Shown piece after piece: positions 5,719-15,666 of a DNA stretch of 33,852 nt; position 1 is the stretch's first letter, and each line of letters opens with the position of its first letter. The translations under genes were made by a program, and so were the position numbers. Under the pieces are notes generated by a model, which saw only the letters and a program-made list of their open reading frames with translations, did not search any database and was not told the DNA's origin. Location: assembly GCA_019242395.1 (NCBI GenBank), contig JAFAVP010000252.1, positions 1-33,852 of the forward strand. The letters are read 5' to 3'. Origin of the DNA: Alphaproteobacteria bacterium. Its GTDB lineage: Bacteria; Pseudomonadota; Alphaproteobacteria; Micropepsales; Micropepsaceae.

Positions 5719-8562
5719 ATGCCTCTAACGCTCGAAGCATGGCAAAGCCAGATGGAGCAGCATTTCGCTGCTCTCGCTGCTTCACGCGCGACGACGGAAC
5801 TGCCGATATTTGCGCTGGAGCATCCGCTCGCGCCGGAACAGTTTGATGAGATTGCTGCTCAACTAAGGGCGCGCGTCACCCGCAATCTACCGCTGCTTGA
5901 GCATTGGCTACTTTGGGTCATCTATGCAACTGAGGAAGGCTACAGCTACGAAGGCTTAGAGTTCTGGGACTCATTCGAGGCGCACACGCCCAAATGGCGC
6001 GAGCACGAGAGCCGCGCCCAGTTCAAAGTCTGGTTTCGCAAATTTCAGAAAGCCTATAACGGCGTTGAACCGAAGGGGCCGTGGGCACGCCAGTTCAACA
6101 ATATTGTCTGGCCCATCCGCCACGCCATCCTGCCCAAATATCTCCAATATCAATTTGCCGAGGCGCTACATGGGCTTCGCTTTAAACTTGCCCGCTTGAG
6201 TTCCTTAGATGCCGCTGAGGTGGGGCACCTCTTGGCGACGAACTCATGGGATGCATCGAAGCGTCTCCGCGAATTTCTCCAGCAAGAGGAACTGTCAGGT
6301 CGCATTGTCCTGGCACTCCTCAATCACGATGTCGCCGACCAGGAGCTGATTCATAGCCCGACACTAAAACGCATCATCACCGACTTGGAAAAGGTGCATA
6401 AGGCCAAGGTATGGCTCAAGGAGACACGCCACGCAACGGACGTCTTTCGCGGCGCGGAGCGCAAATATAACACGCCCGGCACCGCTAATCCCGCGATGCC
6501 GATCATGCCCGCGCTGGACACCACCCCATTGCAGATGCGCATGCATGTCATGCTGCGGAGGATGGACAAGGAAAGCTGGTCGCCCATTCTCGACCTTCCT
6601 GACTTCTCTCCTGTCGCGGCTTTCAACGCCGACCTCGCGAACTTTTTGCGGAAAACGCGTTGCCAAATCAGCGGTGAAGGTATTTGGCTGCCCGCCGGTT
6701 GGCTGCTCTCCGGCACACAACGCCGCGCGCTCAAAACGTGGCCGGGTACAGGCAAACCCGTTATTCGTTTTGAACAACTCAACGGCATCATAGAAAACAT
6801 ACTCAACGCGGACTTCCGGTTGTCATCTGTTCCTTACTGGCTGTTTCGCATCGGTCAAGATGGATTGGCCTATCAGGTCGTCGGTATGACCATTCGACCG
6901 GGGCAGCGATATGTTCTGCTCACCTCGGAACCGCTGACAATTGAAAGCACCATGCTCAAGCCCTGCAAGGTGCATTGCGAGGGCGTGCATGCAACAGAGA
7001 TCGACGTGCCGAACGCGCTCTGCGACGATGACATCGCGTTCCTCCAAAAACTCAATCTCAATGCGAACCGTACACTTCGGATTTGGCCGGCAGGCTTTGT
7101 CGCGCGCGGTTGGGACGGCGACGGCTATAGCGAATGGTTGACCACCGAAGCCCCGCGCTTTGGCATTGTTCCCGACCATTCGGTCACGGCGTATCACGTA
7201 AGCCTGGACGATTGCGCTATCGACACAATCAACGCCCAGAATCCCGGCAAGCCAACGTTCCTGCAGTTACCGCCCCTTGCGCCGGGGCGGCATTTATTGC
7301 GCGTCCGCGCAAGACGAACAGGGCAGGTCGCGGACAAGGACATGGAAGGTTACCTGAGTCTTAGCGTGCGCGACCCGATATCTTGGCGCGCGGGCACGAC
7401 CGCTTATAGCGGCCTCTTTGTCACTACAGACCCCGCTGACCCTTCGCTGGAACAATTCGCCGATGGCGATTTGTCCGTATCGGTTTCTGGCCCAGAGGGA
7501 GTTCAGGTCTCAGTGCGGCTAGCTCTGGCCGGTCGCAATGGTATCTCGTTGCCTGATCAGGAAATTGCCAAGCTGGACCTTCCAATCACAGCTTCGAGTT
7601 GGGCGCAGAAGGTTGGCCAGCAGCTCTCTCATGGCAATCTCGCATGGAAGCTGATCGAAGGGACTTCGGGTATCCTCAAGATCGGCAATGAGGACCTCGG
7701 CTGGTTCAGCCTCAAGCTGGAACGCGAAGCTCGTCCGCTCCGCTGGGTCTGTCGCAATGTGGACCACGCGACAAAGATTCGACTGACAGATGACACCGGG
7801 TCGGAAGCCGACGCACGCGTGCTCTTCCGTACCTTTCGCCAACCGCTTACCGACAACGTCCTTGGGCATGAGGTCATGTTAGCCGGGCAAACCGTCGCCA
7901 ACCCCGGAGGCATGTTTGTAGCATCCCATGCAGACACGCGCGACGCGCTGGTGGTCAGCACACCAGAGGTGCATGGCTTTGGCGAGCTTCTGGTCAGCCC
8001 GGATGCAAATGCGCTCGTCAACGAGGATGTTCGCTCGCTTCTCTCTGCCGCGAACCTTTGGCAGCAAGCACGGCTTGCAGGCCCATTGGCGAGCCTGCGC
8101 CGGGACCATGTAGTGAATGCGCTCTTGCAAGGCTTTTTTGGAAGACTTTGCGGCGATCGCTGGGCGCGGTTGGAACGCCAATACATGGATCAGCCGAGTG
8201 CCCACAGCACCATAGATGAGTTGGGTCAGATGTTTGACCGCAAATCCGGCGGCTTCAATGTCATCTTGCGCCGCGACTTCGCAAAAATGAACGAAGGGAC
8301 AGGGCCCGGCAGCAACTGGTTCTTCGACATCGCCAGCCGCTACGGCATTTGCTCGGACAGCGAGTTGTGCGAAACGGCGCTGAAGGTGGCCAGTGAGCCA
8401 ACTTTCCTGCTCGCGCAAACGGACGAGGAGATTCAGGACACCGTCGCGGCCCTTGAGAGCCACCCCGGCCTGCTGCGTGGCGCAAGGCTTGTTGCGATCA
8501 CGTCCGTGTTAGCTGAGCCGCACACTGCAAAACGTTTACTTCCGAGCTGGCGATGGCAGTAG
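5719..8562 (+). CDS. large Druantia-associated protein of unknown function (in the DruB/DruC position)
   Basis: This 947-residue protein is encoded between druA and the druE-like helicase. I do not recognise a catalytic domain in it. The first 250 residues look mainly helical and rich in Trp and aromatic residues (LLEHWLLWVIYATEEGYSYE, then FNNIVWPIRHAILPKYLQYQ). The middle, about residues 350-720, looks beta-rich with Ig-like strand patterns. The last 200 residues are again helical. No signal peptide or membrane segment is seen. Canonical type I Druantia has three proteins (DruB, DruC, DruD) here, whereas this operon has two, so this long protein may be a fusion or replacement of DruB and DruC. 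Its stop overlaps the next start by 10 bases, so the genes are translationally coupled. Confidence 0.72.
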   Translation: MPLTLEAWQSQMEQHFAALAASRATTELPIFALEHPLAPEQFDEIAAQLRARVTRNLPLLEHWLLWVIYATEEGYSYEGLEFWDSFEAHTPKWREHESRAQFKVWFRKFQKAYNGVEPKGPWARQFNNIVWPIRHAILPKYLQYQFAEALHGLRFKLARLSSLDAAEVGHLLATNSWDASKRLREFLQQEELSGRIVLALLNHDVADQELIHSPTLKRIITDLEKVHKAKVWLKETRHATDVFRGAERKYNTPGTANPAMPIMPALDTTPLQMRMHVMLRRMDKESWSPILDLPDFSPVAAFNADLANFLRKTRCQISGEGIWLPAGWLLSGTQRRALKTWPGTGKPVIRFEQLNGIIENILNADFRLSSVPYWLFRIGQDGLAYQVVGMTIRPGQRYVLLTSEPLTIESTMLKPCKVHCEGVHATEIDVPNALCDDDIAFLQKLNLNANRTLRIWPAGFVARGWDGDGYSEWLTTEAPRFGIVPDHSVTAYHVSLDDCAIDTINAQNPGKPTFLQLPPLAPGRHLLRVRARRTGQVADKDMEGYLSLSVRDPISWRAGTTAYSGLFVTTDPADPSLEQFADGDLSVSVSGPEGVQVSVRLALAGRNGISLPDQEIAKLDLPITASSWAQKVGQQLSHGNLAWKLIEGTSGILKIGNEDLGWFSLKLEREARPLRWVCRNVDHATKIRLTDDTGSEADARVLFRTFRQPLTDNVLGHEVMLAGQTVANPGGMFVASHADTRDALVVSTPEVHGFGELLVSPDANALVNEDVRSLLSAANLWQQARLAGPLASLRRDHVVNALLQGFFGRLCGDRWARLERQYMDQPSAHSTIDELGQMFDRKSGGFNVILRRDFAKMNEGTGPGSNWFFDIASRYGICSDSELCETALKVASEPTFLLAQTDEEIQDTVAALESHPGLLRGARLVAITSVLAEPHTAKRLLPSWRWQ

Positions 8563-9647
8563 TCGAGATCACATCGCACGAACTACTCCAGCAAGTGCGC
8601 CGGGCATCGGGGTTGCCGATGATAATGGACAATAATCTCGACGATGCGCTTCTCGCGGCGTTGATACGCCGGGCAGCGGGCTTCCTTTGCCCATGCTCCC
8701 GCGCGACGGTCGCGGCAGCTGTGGTCGAAAGCTTAGAGTTTCTCGCTGACACCCCTGAAACATTGCGCGAGCGGGTTGACGCAGCTACGGAAACGCTGAT
8801 TGCGTTCGGCGATCTGTTGGAACTCAATCAAGTTACCATCGATGACCCACAGGCCAAGGGCACCTGGATCTTTGCGGCGCCGCCCGGTTTCGTGAAATTG
8901 CGTAGCGGCACCGTGTTGCTACTTGGCATTTCGCGGGACGAAAGCACACCGTTACCTTCGGAACTAAGCGATCAGGTGATCTACCATCGCTTTGCTCGCC
9001 TCTTGCCTGCCACCGGAAAGGATCAAGCAACGGCTCTTGCTGCATTGGGCCTAACCGCTCACACCGAAGAAGCATGGACGCGAGGGCCGCAGCCAGCAAC
9101 ACCGCAAACACTTGTCGAAAAGTTGGCGAGACGGTTGCTCTCCTCACCTTCCAGCGGAGAACTGCCCGAACTTACCTTCATCCGACCGGATACCGACACG
9201 ACCTATTATCGCGGGCGGTGGGGAGCACCTCGCAACGAGACGGGCGTGTTCATCGGGCGGCGCCCGCAGGACTTCGGCCGAGAAGGCATGTGGGGCGTTG
9301 TTCAACTCGCAAACGGTTTGCCGACGAAATTCCTCGATCTGCCCACCCGGTCGCGGTGGCGCGGCTGCGACGAGGCCTGGTATGTCCAACTGGCATTGGA
9401 TGCCACCCGTCGTACTCCCCAGAAATACCGTGTTCGACCCACTCAGGATGGATCATACTTTGATTTCTTTTCGCCGATCCCAAGCTGGGCGGAGCGTCGG
9501 CTAGCGATTGTGGGCGAGCTAGCCCCCCGCGCGAAGTGTTTGTTCTCATACCGCGTACCTCAGCAAGAGTTGAAGGCTCAGGAAGAGTATCTGCAAAAGA
9601 ACTTGTGGCTTGTTCGACACGATGACAAAAGCGAGACGGAGGGGTGA
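8553..9647 (+). CDS. Druantia-associated protein of unknown function (in the DruD position)
   Basis: This 364-residue protein lies directly before the DruE-like helicase gene. It overlaps the previous gene by 10 bases, and its stop TGA overlaps the helicase ATG by one base (TGATG), so it must be made together with both. I recognise no domain. The N-terminal 95 residues look helical. The middle contains GTWIFAAPPGFVKLRSGTVLLLGIS, and the C-terminal half is rich in Arg, Trp and aromatic residues (YYRGRWGAPRNETGVFIGRR). No membrane segment or signal peptide is seen. Position and size suggest the counterpart of DruD, but I could not align it, so the name is withheld. Confidence 0.68.
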   Translation: MAVVEITSHELLQQVRRASGLPMIMDNNLDDALLAALIRRAAGFLCPCSRATVAAAVVESLEFLADTPETLRERVDAATETLIAFGDLLELNQVTIDDPQAKGTWIFAAPPGFVKLRSGTVLLLGISRDESTPLPSELSDQVIYHRFARLLPATGKDQATALAALGLTAHTEEAWTRGPQPATPQTLVEKLARRLLSSPSSGELPELTFIRPDTDTTYYRGRWGAPRNETGVFIGRRPQDFGREGMWGVVQLANGLPTKFLDLPTRSRWRGCDEAWYVQLALDATRRTPQKYRVRPTQDGSYFDFFSPIPSWAERRLAIVGELAPRAKCLFSYRVPQQELKAQEEYLQKNLWLVRHDDKSETEG

Positions 9648-12600
9648 TGGCGCAGACTATTCAGGAAACGATCAAGCAACTGCACCACTCGTTGCGCGAT
9701 TACATTGAGGCGACGTACCACATCAGCGATCCGGCGCTCATTGAACAGCGCAAGCGGCTCCTCGATAAGCCTGGCATCATTCACCAAGTCCCTTATCTCG
9801 AATCCACGCCCCGCTATAAGTCGGGAGCGATTTTTGCCAGCATGAATGGACTCTCGCCCGCCGCTTTGGAAGTCTACCAGATGCTGTCCAAACCGGACGC
9901 GACGCTGCCGCAAATTCTTTACGACCCGCCCTACAAACATCAATCCGAGGCTATCCAAGGCAGCCTGATCGACGGGCGTAACCTACTCATTATGACCGGC
10001 ACCGGTTCGGGCAAAACTGAGTCATTCTTGCTGCCGATCATCGGCAAGCTGGCCAACGAGGCCGAGTCTTCGCCTAAATCGTTCAGTGACGATTTTGGCA
10101 TCCGCGCGCTGGTTCTCTATCCGATGAACGCGCTCGTGAATGACCAGCTGGGCCGCATGCGGTCGCTCTTTGGCGATCCGCGCGTGGTCAACAAGTTCCG
10201 AACCTGGGCCGGTCGTCCGCCCCGCTTCGCGCGTTACACCAGCCGCACGCCCTATGCCGGAGTGCGAACGAGCAAGAAGGACAGCAATAAGCTAATGCCG
10301 TTCGACAGTTTCTATGTCGAAATCCAAAGGCTGAGCAAAGAGTCGCCATCTGACGAACAACGACAGGCTTCGGCGATTCTCGAGCAACTCAAAAAGCGCG
10401 GTAAGTGGCCCGCGAAGCCGGACTTGCCGGGTTGGTTCGGGAAAAAGGGTTCCCCTTGGCAAGAAAGGAAATCAGGCGAGTGGCTCCGGGCGGTGACGCT
10501 GCCCGAAGACACCGAACTTCTTACTCGGCATGAGGCGCAGGTCACGGCGCCCGATCTGCTTGTGACCAACTATTCGATGCTCGAATACATGCTCATGCGG
10601 CCGATTGAGCGTACTATATTCGATCAGACCAAGGAGTGGTTGAGGAAAAATCCCAAGGAAAAATTTCTAGTAGTTTTGGACGAAGCGCATCTCTATCGCG
10701 GTGCGGCAGGTGCAGAGGTCGGATTGCTGTTACGCCGCCTGCGAGACCGTCTCGGTATTCCACCTGAGCGTTTCCAAGTGATTTGTGCCACAGCAAGCTT
10801 CACCAACAAGGATTATGCCGCCGATTTCGGTGCTCAGCTTGCAGGTGTTCCAGCGTCGACCTTCACCGCGATAACGGGTGATCTCGACCTACGCTCGCCG
10901 GACGGCGCGGGAACGGCAGACGACGCGAATATTCTGGCAGCAGTGGACATTGCGGCCTTCAATGAAGGCGCAGACACTGCGACGCGAGCGGAAGCGATTA
11001 AGCCTTTTCTCGCACATCAGGGCGTCGCACCGACGGGCGACTACGAACGCGACCTGTACGACGCGCTCAAGTCGTTTGCGCCTTTGGGCCGTCTCGTCAA
11101 TAAGACCATGAAACAGGCTATGCCCGTCGCGGAATTGAGCAAAGAGCTGTTCCCCGGTGCATCGCACGCTGAAGAGGCTGTTAGCGCGTTGATGACGCTG
11201 GGCAGCACGGCCAAGAAGGAACCGAATGGCCCAAGCCTTTTGCCTTGCCGCATCCATAACTTCTTCCGTGGGCTGCCAGGTCTTTGGGCCTGCCTCGACC
11301 CCGACTGCTCCGAGGTGCCGAAAGCCGAGCGGAGCGGGATCTGCGGAAAGCTCTATGGCCAGCCGCGTGAGCAATGCGATTGTGGATCGCGCGTTCTTGA
11401 ATTCTACTCATGCCGTTATTGCGGCACGGCCTACGCTCGCGCTTACTCGGATGACGTAGATAGCCCAACATCCCTTTGGTCGGAAGCTGGGCGTCGGTTG
11501 CGTATGGATGGCGGCGAGACCAACGCCATGCTGCCGCTCGATTTGCTGCTTGAGCAGCCCAGCCTTCCCAATCTCGCAGAGGCGGCGGATTACGACCTAG
11601 AAACGGGCCGCCTTAACCCCAATCAGCACAGCAAGCGCATGCGGACCGTCCATCTGCGGCGTGACCGGATCACGCCGGCCGTGGATGAGGACGGCGATCA
11701 GAGCAGGGATTTTGAATCCCGTGGCCAATTCGCGCCTTGCGCTTGCTGCGGCAAGACAGCGAAATTCGGTTATTCCTATGTGCAGGATCACCAGACCAAA
11801 GGCGATCAGCCCTTCGAGGCCCTTGTCTCGACACAGATTCAGATTCAGCCGCCCAGCCCAGTGAAAGCGACGAAGTTCGCACCGCTCAGGGGCCGCAAGG
11901 TCTTGGTATTCTCGGACTCGCGCCAAGTGGCTGCTCGTCTCGCGCCTAACCTTCAAATGTATTCGGTGCGCGACTCGCTACGCCCCCTTATTGTGTGGGG
12001 CTACCGCGAACTCAGCAAAAGCGTCGCCCTGAAAAATCTATTGAGCTTGGAGGATGTGTACCTTGCGGTTCTCCTTGCGTCTAAAAAGCTCGGCGTCCGC
12101 CTTCGCCCAGAATTGAAACAGCATGAAAGTTTCGACGGCGAGGAAACGGTTGAAGCCGCAGTCGCAAGCGGCGCGGCAAGTTCTGAGAACGGGTTACTGA
12201 CGCTAGGCATGCAGTTCCGTTCCGAGAAGCCGCCGGAGGCGTTGCTCGACGACATTATCAACACCATCCAAAATCCATTCTTGGGTTTGGAACCGCTAGC
12301 GCTTGCATCGTTGTGTGAGACCACGACGATTACCGAGGCACTGACAAAGCTTCCCGACATTCCTGGCATTGCCGATACTCCCCAAACCAAGGTCGAATTG
12401 ACCCGTGCCTGGCTGCGCTGTTGGCGCAACTTCGGCTTCTGGTTGAACGCCATGCCGTCAACTTGGTTCATGCGACCCCGCGCGCAAGGCACAAGCGTTC
12501 GCGGCAAGAAAGGCAAAGGCAAGTTTGACGCAATGGACGTGATCCTGACGGATCGGGGCACGCGCAAGATTTTCAATGACTATTGGACACCCGAGTTGGT

Positions 12601-15184
12601 TCGGCTGTTCACACAGGACACTTCTGGCTTTCTGAAACTTCAAGGAAGCAAACTCGCGCTGGATTTCGACGGGCCTTGGGTTCGCTGTTCGAGCTGTAAA
12701 TCGGTACATCGTCCCGTTTCAACGATTGCGCACTGTTTGGACTGTGGGCGCCCGACAGTGGCCCCTCTCGATCCGACTAATGATCCGGCCTTCCTGGCCC
12801 GTAAGGGTTATTACAGAGCGCCCGTCATGGCATCGTTGGCAGACCCCCCGCGTCAGCCGATGGCTCTAATCGCGGCGGAGCACACGGCGCAGCTAAATTC
12901 GCCGCAGAACGAGGACGTATTCTCAAAAGCGGAAGAGAACGAGCTACTGTTCCAAGACGTATCAGTAACGTGGGGTCGCAACGCAAATCGGGCGTCGGCC
13001 ATCGACGTGCTTTCAAGCACCACCACGATGGAGGTCGGCATCGACATCGGTGCGCTGTCCGGAGTGGCTTTGCGTAACATGCCTCCCGGTCGGGCAAACT
13101 ATCAGCAGCGTGCCGGTCGCGCGGGCCGTCGGGGTAACGCAGTGGCTACGGTTGTCGCCTTTGGCAGCGCTGATAGCCATGACGAGCATTACTTTGTGGA
13201 ACCCGATGCCATGATCCGGGGCGATGTGGTTGACCCGAGGCTCACGCTCAACAATCGGGACATCACACAGCGGCACATCCGAGCCTTCCTGCTGCAAAAC
13301 TATCATCAGGACAGGTTGCCCGATGTTGACCCCGCTCAAAATCATGACTTGTTCTCGGTGTTAGGTGATGTTGCTGATTTCCGTAACGGGACGGCGCTGC
13401 TGAATCGCGCAGATTTTGCCAAGTGGCTCAAGAAGAACGAGACCGATCTGCGCAAGCGTATTGATTCTTGGATACCGGAAGAGCTTTCCAAAGAAGATCG
13501 CGCTGCATTGCTCGGCGACTTCATCAGCGATTGCCTTAAAGCGGTTGACCGGGCCATCAAGTTTGATTCCAACGCGGCGGTTGTCTCGAAGGATGAAGAG
13601 GTCGAGGAAGGCGAAGAGGCGGCAGAGGAGGGCGAAGAGAAGCCCATACGCAATACCGAGACAGGAAAGCTGCTCGACCGGTTGCTGTATAGCGGTGTCC
13701 TTCCCCGCTACGCATTCCCGACCGATGTGGCCACCTTCCATGTTTTTGACCGCGCACGCTCCTCTAAATTCCGCGCCGTTATGCGTTTTGCGCCATCGCA
13801 AGGTCTGCCTATTGCGCTGTCGCAATATGCGCCGGGCAAGCAGATTTGGATTTCCGGCAAGTGCTATTCCTCCGGCGCGGTCTATTCTCCCATGCGCGAC
13901 GACCGTGATGCCGCCTGGGAGAACGGGAAACGCCTTTATTGGGAATGCGGTGTATGCGAGTTCGCACAGACCACCGACTATAAGGCAGAGGATAAAGGCG
14001 CCACCGTCGATTGCCCCGCCTGCGGAACGAAGGAATCGTTTGGACCTTCGCGATCATGGCTGCGGCCGCCCGGCTTTGCGCATCCGGTCGATGTGGAGGA
14101 AGTCACATCGCCCGACGACGTGCCGGAGACGAGCTATGCGACCCGCGCAAAGCTAACGATGAAAACGCCGGATCACGAATACGATTGGACACCTGTTAAC
14201 GCGCGAGTCGGCGCCCTAAAAGTTCGCGATCACTTGCTGGTGTCGAACAGTGGCCCCAAGAGCGACGGGTATTCTTACTGCGTCAAATGTGGCCGTATCG
14301 AAGCGGCCACCGAGGAACAGCCGAAGCTGTTTTCCGCGCACCCGAAGCCATATCCTGACGAGAAAGAAGAGACGTGCAGCGGCGATCGCACGGCGCAGCA
14401 TATCGTTCTGGGCACGGATTTCATTACGGATGTAGTGTTGTTCTCGCTCAAGGTCGCAGCGCCACTTCAACTATTACCCGGCCAATATCCGACCGACGTT
14501 GCGTTGCGAACCGTAAGCGAGGCGCTGGCTAAGGCCGCATGCGACCTGCTGGAAATCGAGCCTGGCGAGCTCATGGCGGAGTATCGCCCCGCCCTGACAA
14601 GAGACGGTAGGCTCGGCAAGGAAGCCGAAATTTTCCTATACGACACCCTACCGGGTGGGGCGGGATTTGCCAGCCAGCTTGTGGATCGGGGTCAGAAACT
14701 GTTCGAGCGTGCGCTTCATTTGATGAAGAGCTGTCCCGAACAGTGCGATGCCTCCTGTTATCGCTGCCTGCGCAGCTTCAAGAATAAATTTGAGCACGGG
14801 CTACTCGACCGCCACGTTGGAGCTGAGTTGCTCGAATATTTGCTGACTGGTCATCTACCCGGCTTCAATGCCGAACGGCTGGAAAGCTCAACGAAGCTAC
14901 TGTTCGCTGATTTGCAGCGGCAAGGTCGTACCGACGTAATCTACAAGGAGAATGAAACTATCAAGGTGAACGGCAAGGATGTCGTTGCCCCGATCCTTGC
15001 CGAGCGCGGAGGAAAGAAATTTATCGTGGCGTTAGCTGCGCCACTGACTTCGGCGCATCCGGCTGATCCGAGGATCGCAGCCATCAAAGACGCAAGTGTG
15101 GCAATCATCGTGGAGAATGAACTGCTCGCACGAGGCAACCTGCCCACAACGACGCGGAATGTCGAATTGAAATTAACTCTTTGA
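9647..15184 (+). CDS. druE: DruE-like giant DEAH-box helicase with C-terminal DUF1998
   Basis: This is the large helicase-like protein that defines Druantia systems. The 1845-residue sequence has Walker A GTGSGKT at 118-124, Walker B DEAH at 345-348, a motif III-like CATASF near 382 and motif VI QRAGRAGRRG at 1154-1163, so the two RecA-like halves are far apart and hold large inserts. Several Cys pairs suggest zinc ribbons (around 550-590, near 690, near 1015 and near 1430-1455). The C-terminal DUF1998 region has LPGGAGF and a Cys cluster C1696-x3-C1700-x3-C1704-x2-C1707. An acidic Glu-rich linker lies near 1315-1330. ATG 9647 follows GGAGGGG; a GTG at 9644 is also possible. DISARM also has a DUF1998 protein, but separate DrmA-type genes are absent. 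Confidence 0.92.
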   Translation: MAQTIQETIKQLHHSLRDYIEATYHISDPALIEQRKRLLDKPGIIHQVPYLESTPRYKSGAIFASMNGLSPAALEVYQMLSKPDATLPQILYDPPYKHQSEAIQGSLIDGRNLLIMTGTGSGKTESFLLPIIGKLANEAESSPKSFSDDFGIRALVLYPMNALVNDQLGRMRSLFGDPRVVNKFRTWAGRPPRFARYTSRTPYAGVRTSKKDSNKLMPFDSFYVEIQRLSKESPSDEQRQASAILEQLKKRGKWPAKPDLPGWFGKKGSPWQERKSGEWLRAVTLPEDTELLTRHEAQVTAPDLLVTNYSMLEYMLMRPIERTIFDQTKEWLRKNPKEKFLVVLDEAHLYRGAAGAEVGLLLRRLRDRLGIPPERFQVICATASFTNKDYAADFGAQLAGVPASTFTAITGDLDLRSPDGAGTADDANILAAVDIAAFNEGADTATRAEAIKPFLAHQGVAPTGDYERDLYDALKSFAPLGRLVNKTMKQAMPVAELSKELFPGASHAEEAVSALMTLGSTAKKEPNGPSLLPCRIHNFFRGLPGLWACLDPDCSEVPKAERSGICGKLYGQPREQCDCGSRVLEFYSCRYCGTAYARAYSDDVDSPTSLWSEAGRRLRMDGGETNAMLPLDLLLEQPSLPNLAEAADYDLETGRLNPNQHSKRMRTVHLRRDRITPAVDEDGDQSRDFESRGQFAPCACCGKTAKFGYSYVQDHQTKGDQPFEALVSTQIQIQPPSPVKATKFAPLRGRKVLVFSDSRQVAARLAPNLQMYSVRDSLRPLIVWGYRELSKSVALKNLLSLEDVYLAVLLASKKLGVRLRPELKQHESFDGEETVEAAVASGAASSENGLLTLGMQFRSEKPPEALLDDIINTIQNPFLGLEPLALASLCETTTITEALTKLPDIPGIADTPQTKVELTRAWLRCWRNFGFWLNAMPSTWFMRPRAQGTSVRGKKGKGKFDAMDVILTDRGTRKIFNDYWTPELVRLFTQDTSGFLKLQGSKLALDFDGPWVRCSSCKSVHRPVSTIAHCLDCGRPTVAPLDPTNDPAFLARKGYYRAPVMASLADPPRQPMALIAAEHTAQLNSPQNEDVFSKAEENELLFQDVSVTWGRNANRASAIDVLSSTTTMEVGIDIGALSGVALRNMPPGRANYQQRAGRAGRRGNAVATVVAFGSADSHDEHYFVEPDAMIRGDVVDPRLTLNNRDITQRHIRAFLLQNYHQDRLPDVDPAQNHDLFSVLGDVADFRNGTALLNRADFAKWLKKNETDLRKRIDSWIPEELSKEDRAALLGDFISDCLKAVDRAIKFDSNAAVVSKDEEVEEGEEAAEEGEEKPIRNTETGKLLDRLLYSGVLPRYAFPTDVATFHVFDRARSSKFRAVMRFAPSQGLPIALSQYAPGKQIWISGKCYSSGAVYSPMRDDRDAAWENGKRLYWECGVCEFAQTTDYKAEDKGATVDCPACGTKESFGPSRSWLRPPGFAHPVDVEEVTSPDDVPETSYATRAKLTMKTPDHEYDWTPVNARVGALKVRDHLLVSNSGPKSDGYSYCVKCGRIEAATEEQPKLFSAHPKPYPDEKEETCSGDRTAQHIVLGTDFITDVVLFSLKVAAPLQLLPGQYPTDVALRTVSEALAKAACDLLEIEPGELMAEYRPALTRDGRLGKEAEIFLYDTLPGGAGFASQLVDRGQKLFERALHLMKSCPEQCDASCYRCLRSFKNKFEHGLLDRHVGAELLEYLLTGHLPGFNAERLESSTKLLFADLQRQGRTDVIYKENETIKVNGKDVVAPILAERGGKKFIVALAAPLTSAHPADPRIAAIKDASVAIIVENELLARGNLPTTTRNVELKLTL

Positions 15185-15186
15185 GG

Positions 15187-15204
15187 AGGGGCTGCGCCCC
15201 TTTC
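15187..15204 (+). terminator. possible weak terminator after druE
   Basis: The hairpin AGGGGC-TGC-GCCCCT begins two bases after the druE stop and is followed by only a short T run, so it may end or weaken transcription of the defence operon. A second inverted repeat, CCAAGTGA/TCACTTGG (15230-15237 and 15271-15278), lies before the next ORF. Confidence 0.4.
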
Positions 15205-15360
15205 GCCGTCAAGACTGAGGCGAGCGCCTCCAAGTGACCGTGTAGTCGCTTCGCTCCGGCCCGCACCAATTCACTTGGCTGCGGTCTGTGACGGCTTAAC
15301 CCCGCTCATTGCCGCTGGGCTAGTTCGGTTTGCATTGCGCAAACCATGAAGGAACTAGTC

Positions 15361-15666
15361 ATGAAAACAGAAAATCCCATCATCACCGAAATGCTGGAGT
15401 GGCAGGGCATCACTCTGTCCGTGTCCTGTCAGCGCGGATACGCAGGCATGGAAGGTCTGACCCATCTTTCCATCCATGTGCTGGAGCCAAGCACGTCAAA
15501 GCTACCCATTACCGGGACCGGCTATCGCTCGCATTTCCTGAGCGAGGCGGAGGTCGCCGAGTTGGGCGGGCCGCTCGATTACGTTCGCGCGTGGCTTGAT
15601 GCGGAGGCCGCAACGCCAGAGTGGCGAGCGCAGCAGCAAACCGCGCGTCAGATGACGCTGTTCTAA
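15361..15666 (+). CDS. small conserved protein of alphaproteobacterial plasmids/ICEs, function unknown
   Basis: The 101-residue protein resembles a small family that I associate with conjugative elements of alphaproteobacteria. The family look rests on ITEMLEWQGITLSVSC near the start, LPITGTGYRSHFLSEAEV in the middle and the C-terminal W-R-A-Q followed by TLF. No catalytic motif, signal peptide or membrane segment is seen. The start at 15361 was chosen over ATG 15346 because AAGGA lies seven bases upstream and the conserved part begins there. It is the last gene before the attachment site, so it probably belongs to the element backbone and not to the defence operon. Confidence 0.7.
   Translation: MKTENPIITEMLEWQGITLSVSCQRGYAGMEGLTHLSIHVLEPSTSKLPITGTGYRSHFLSEAEVAELGGPLDYVRAWLDAEAATPEWRAQQQTARQMTLF

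Noticed and set aside
13416-14156. A 246-codon plus-strand frame inside druE
   Set aside because: It is out of frame in the conserved helicase gene and gives an Arg/Ser/Pro-rich translation typical of high-GC shadow frames.
9647-15184. DISARM system, because of DUF1998
   Set aside because: DISARM has separate DrmA helicase and DrmB DUF1998 proteins and usually a methyltransferase. Here helicase and DUF1998 are in one protein, next to DUF4338.
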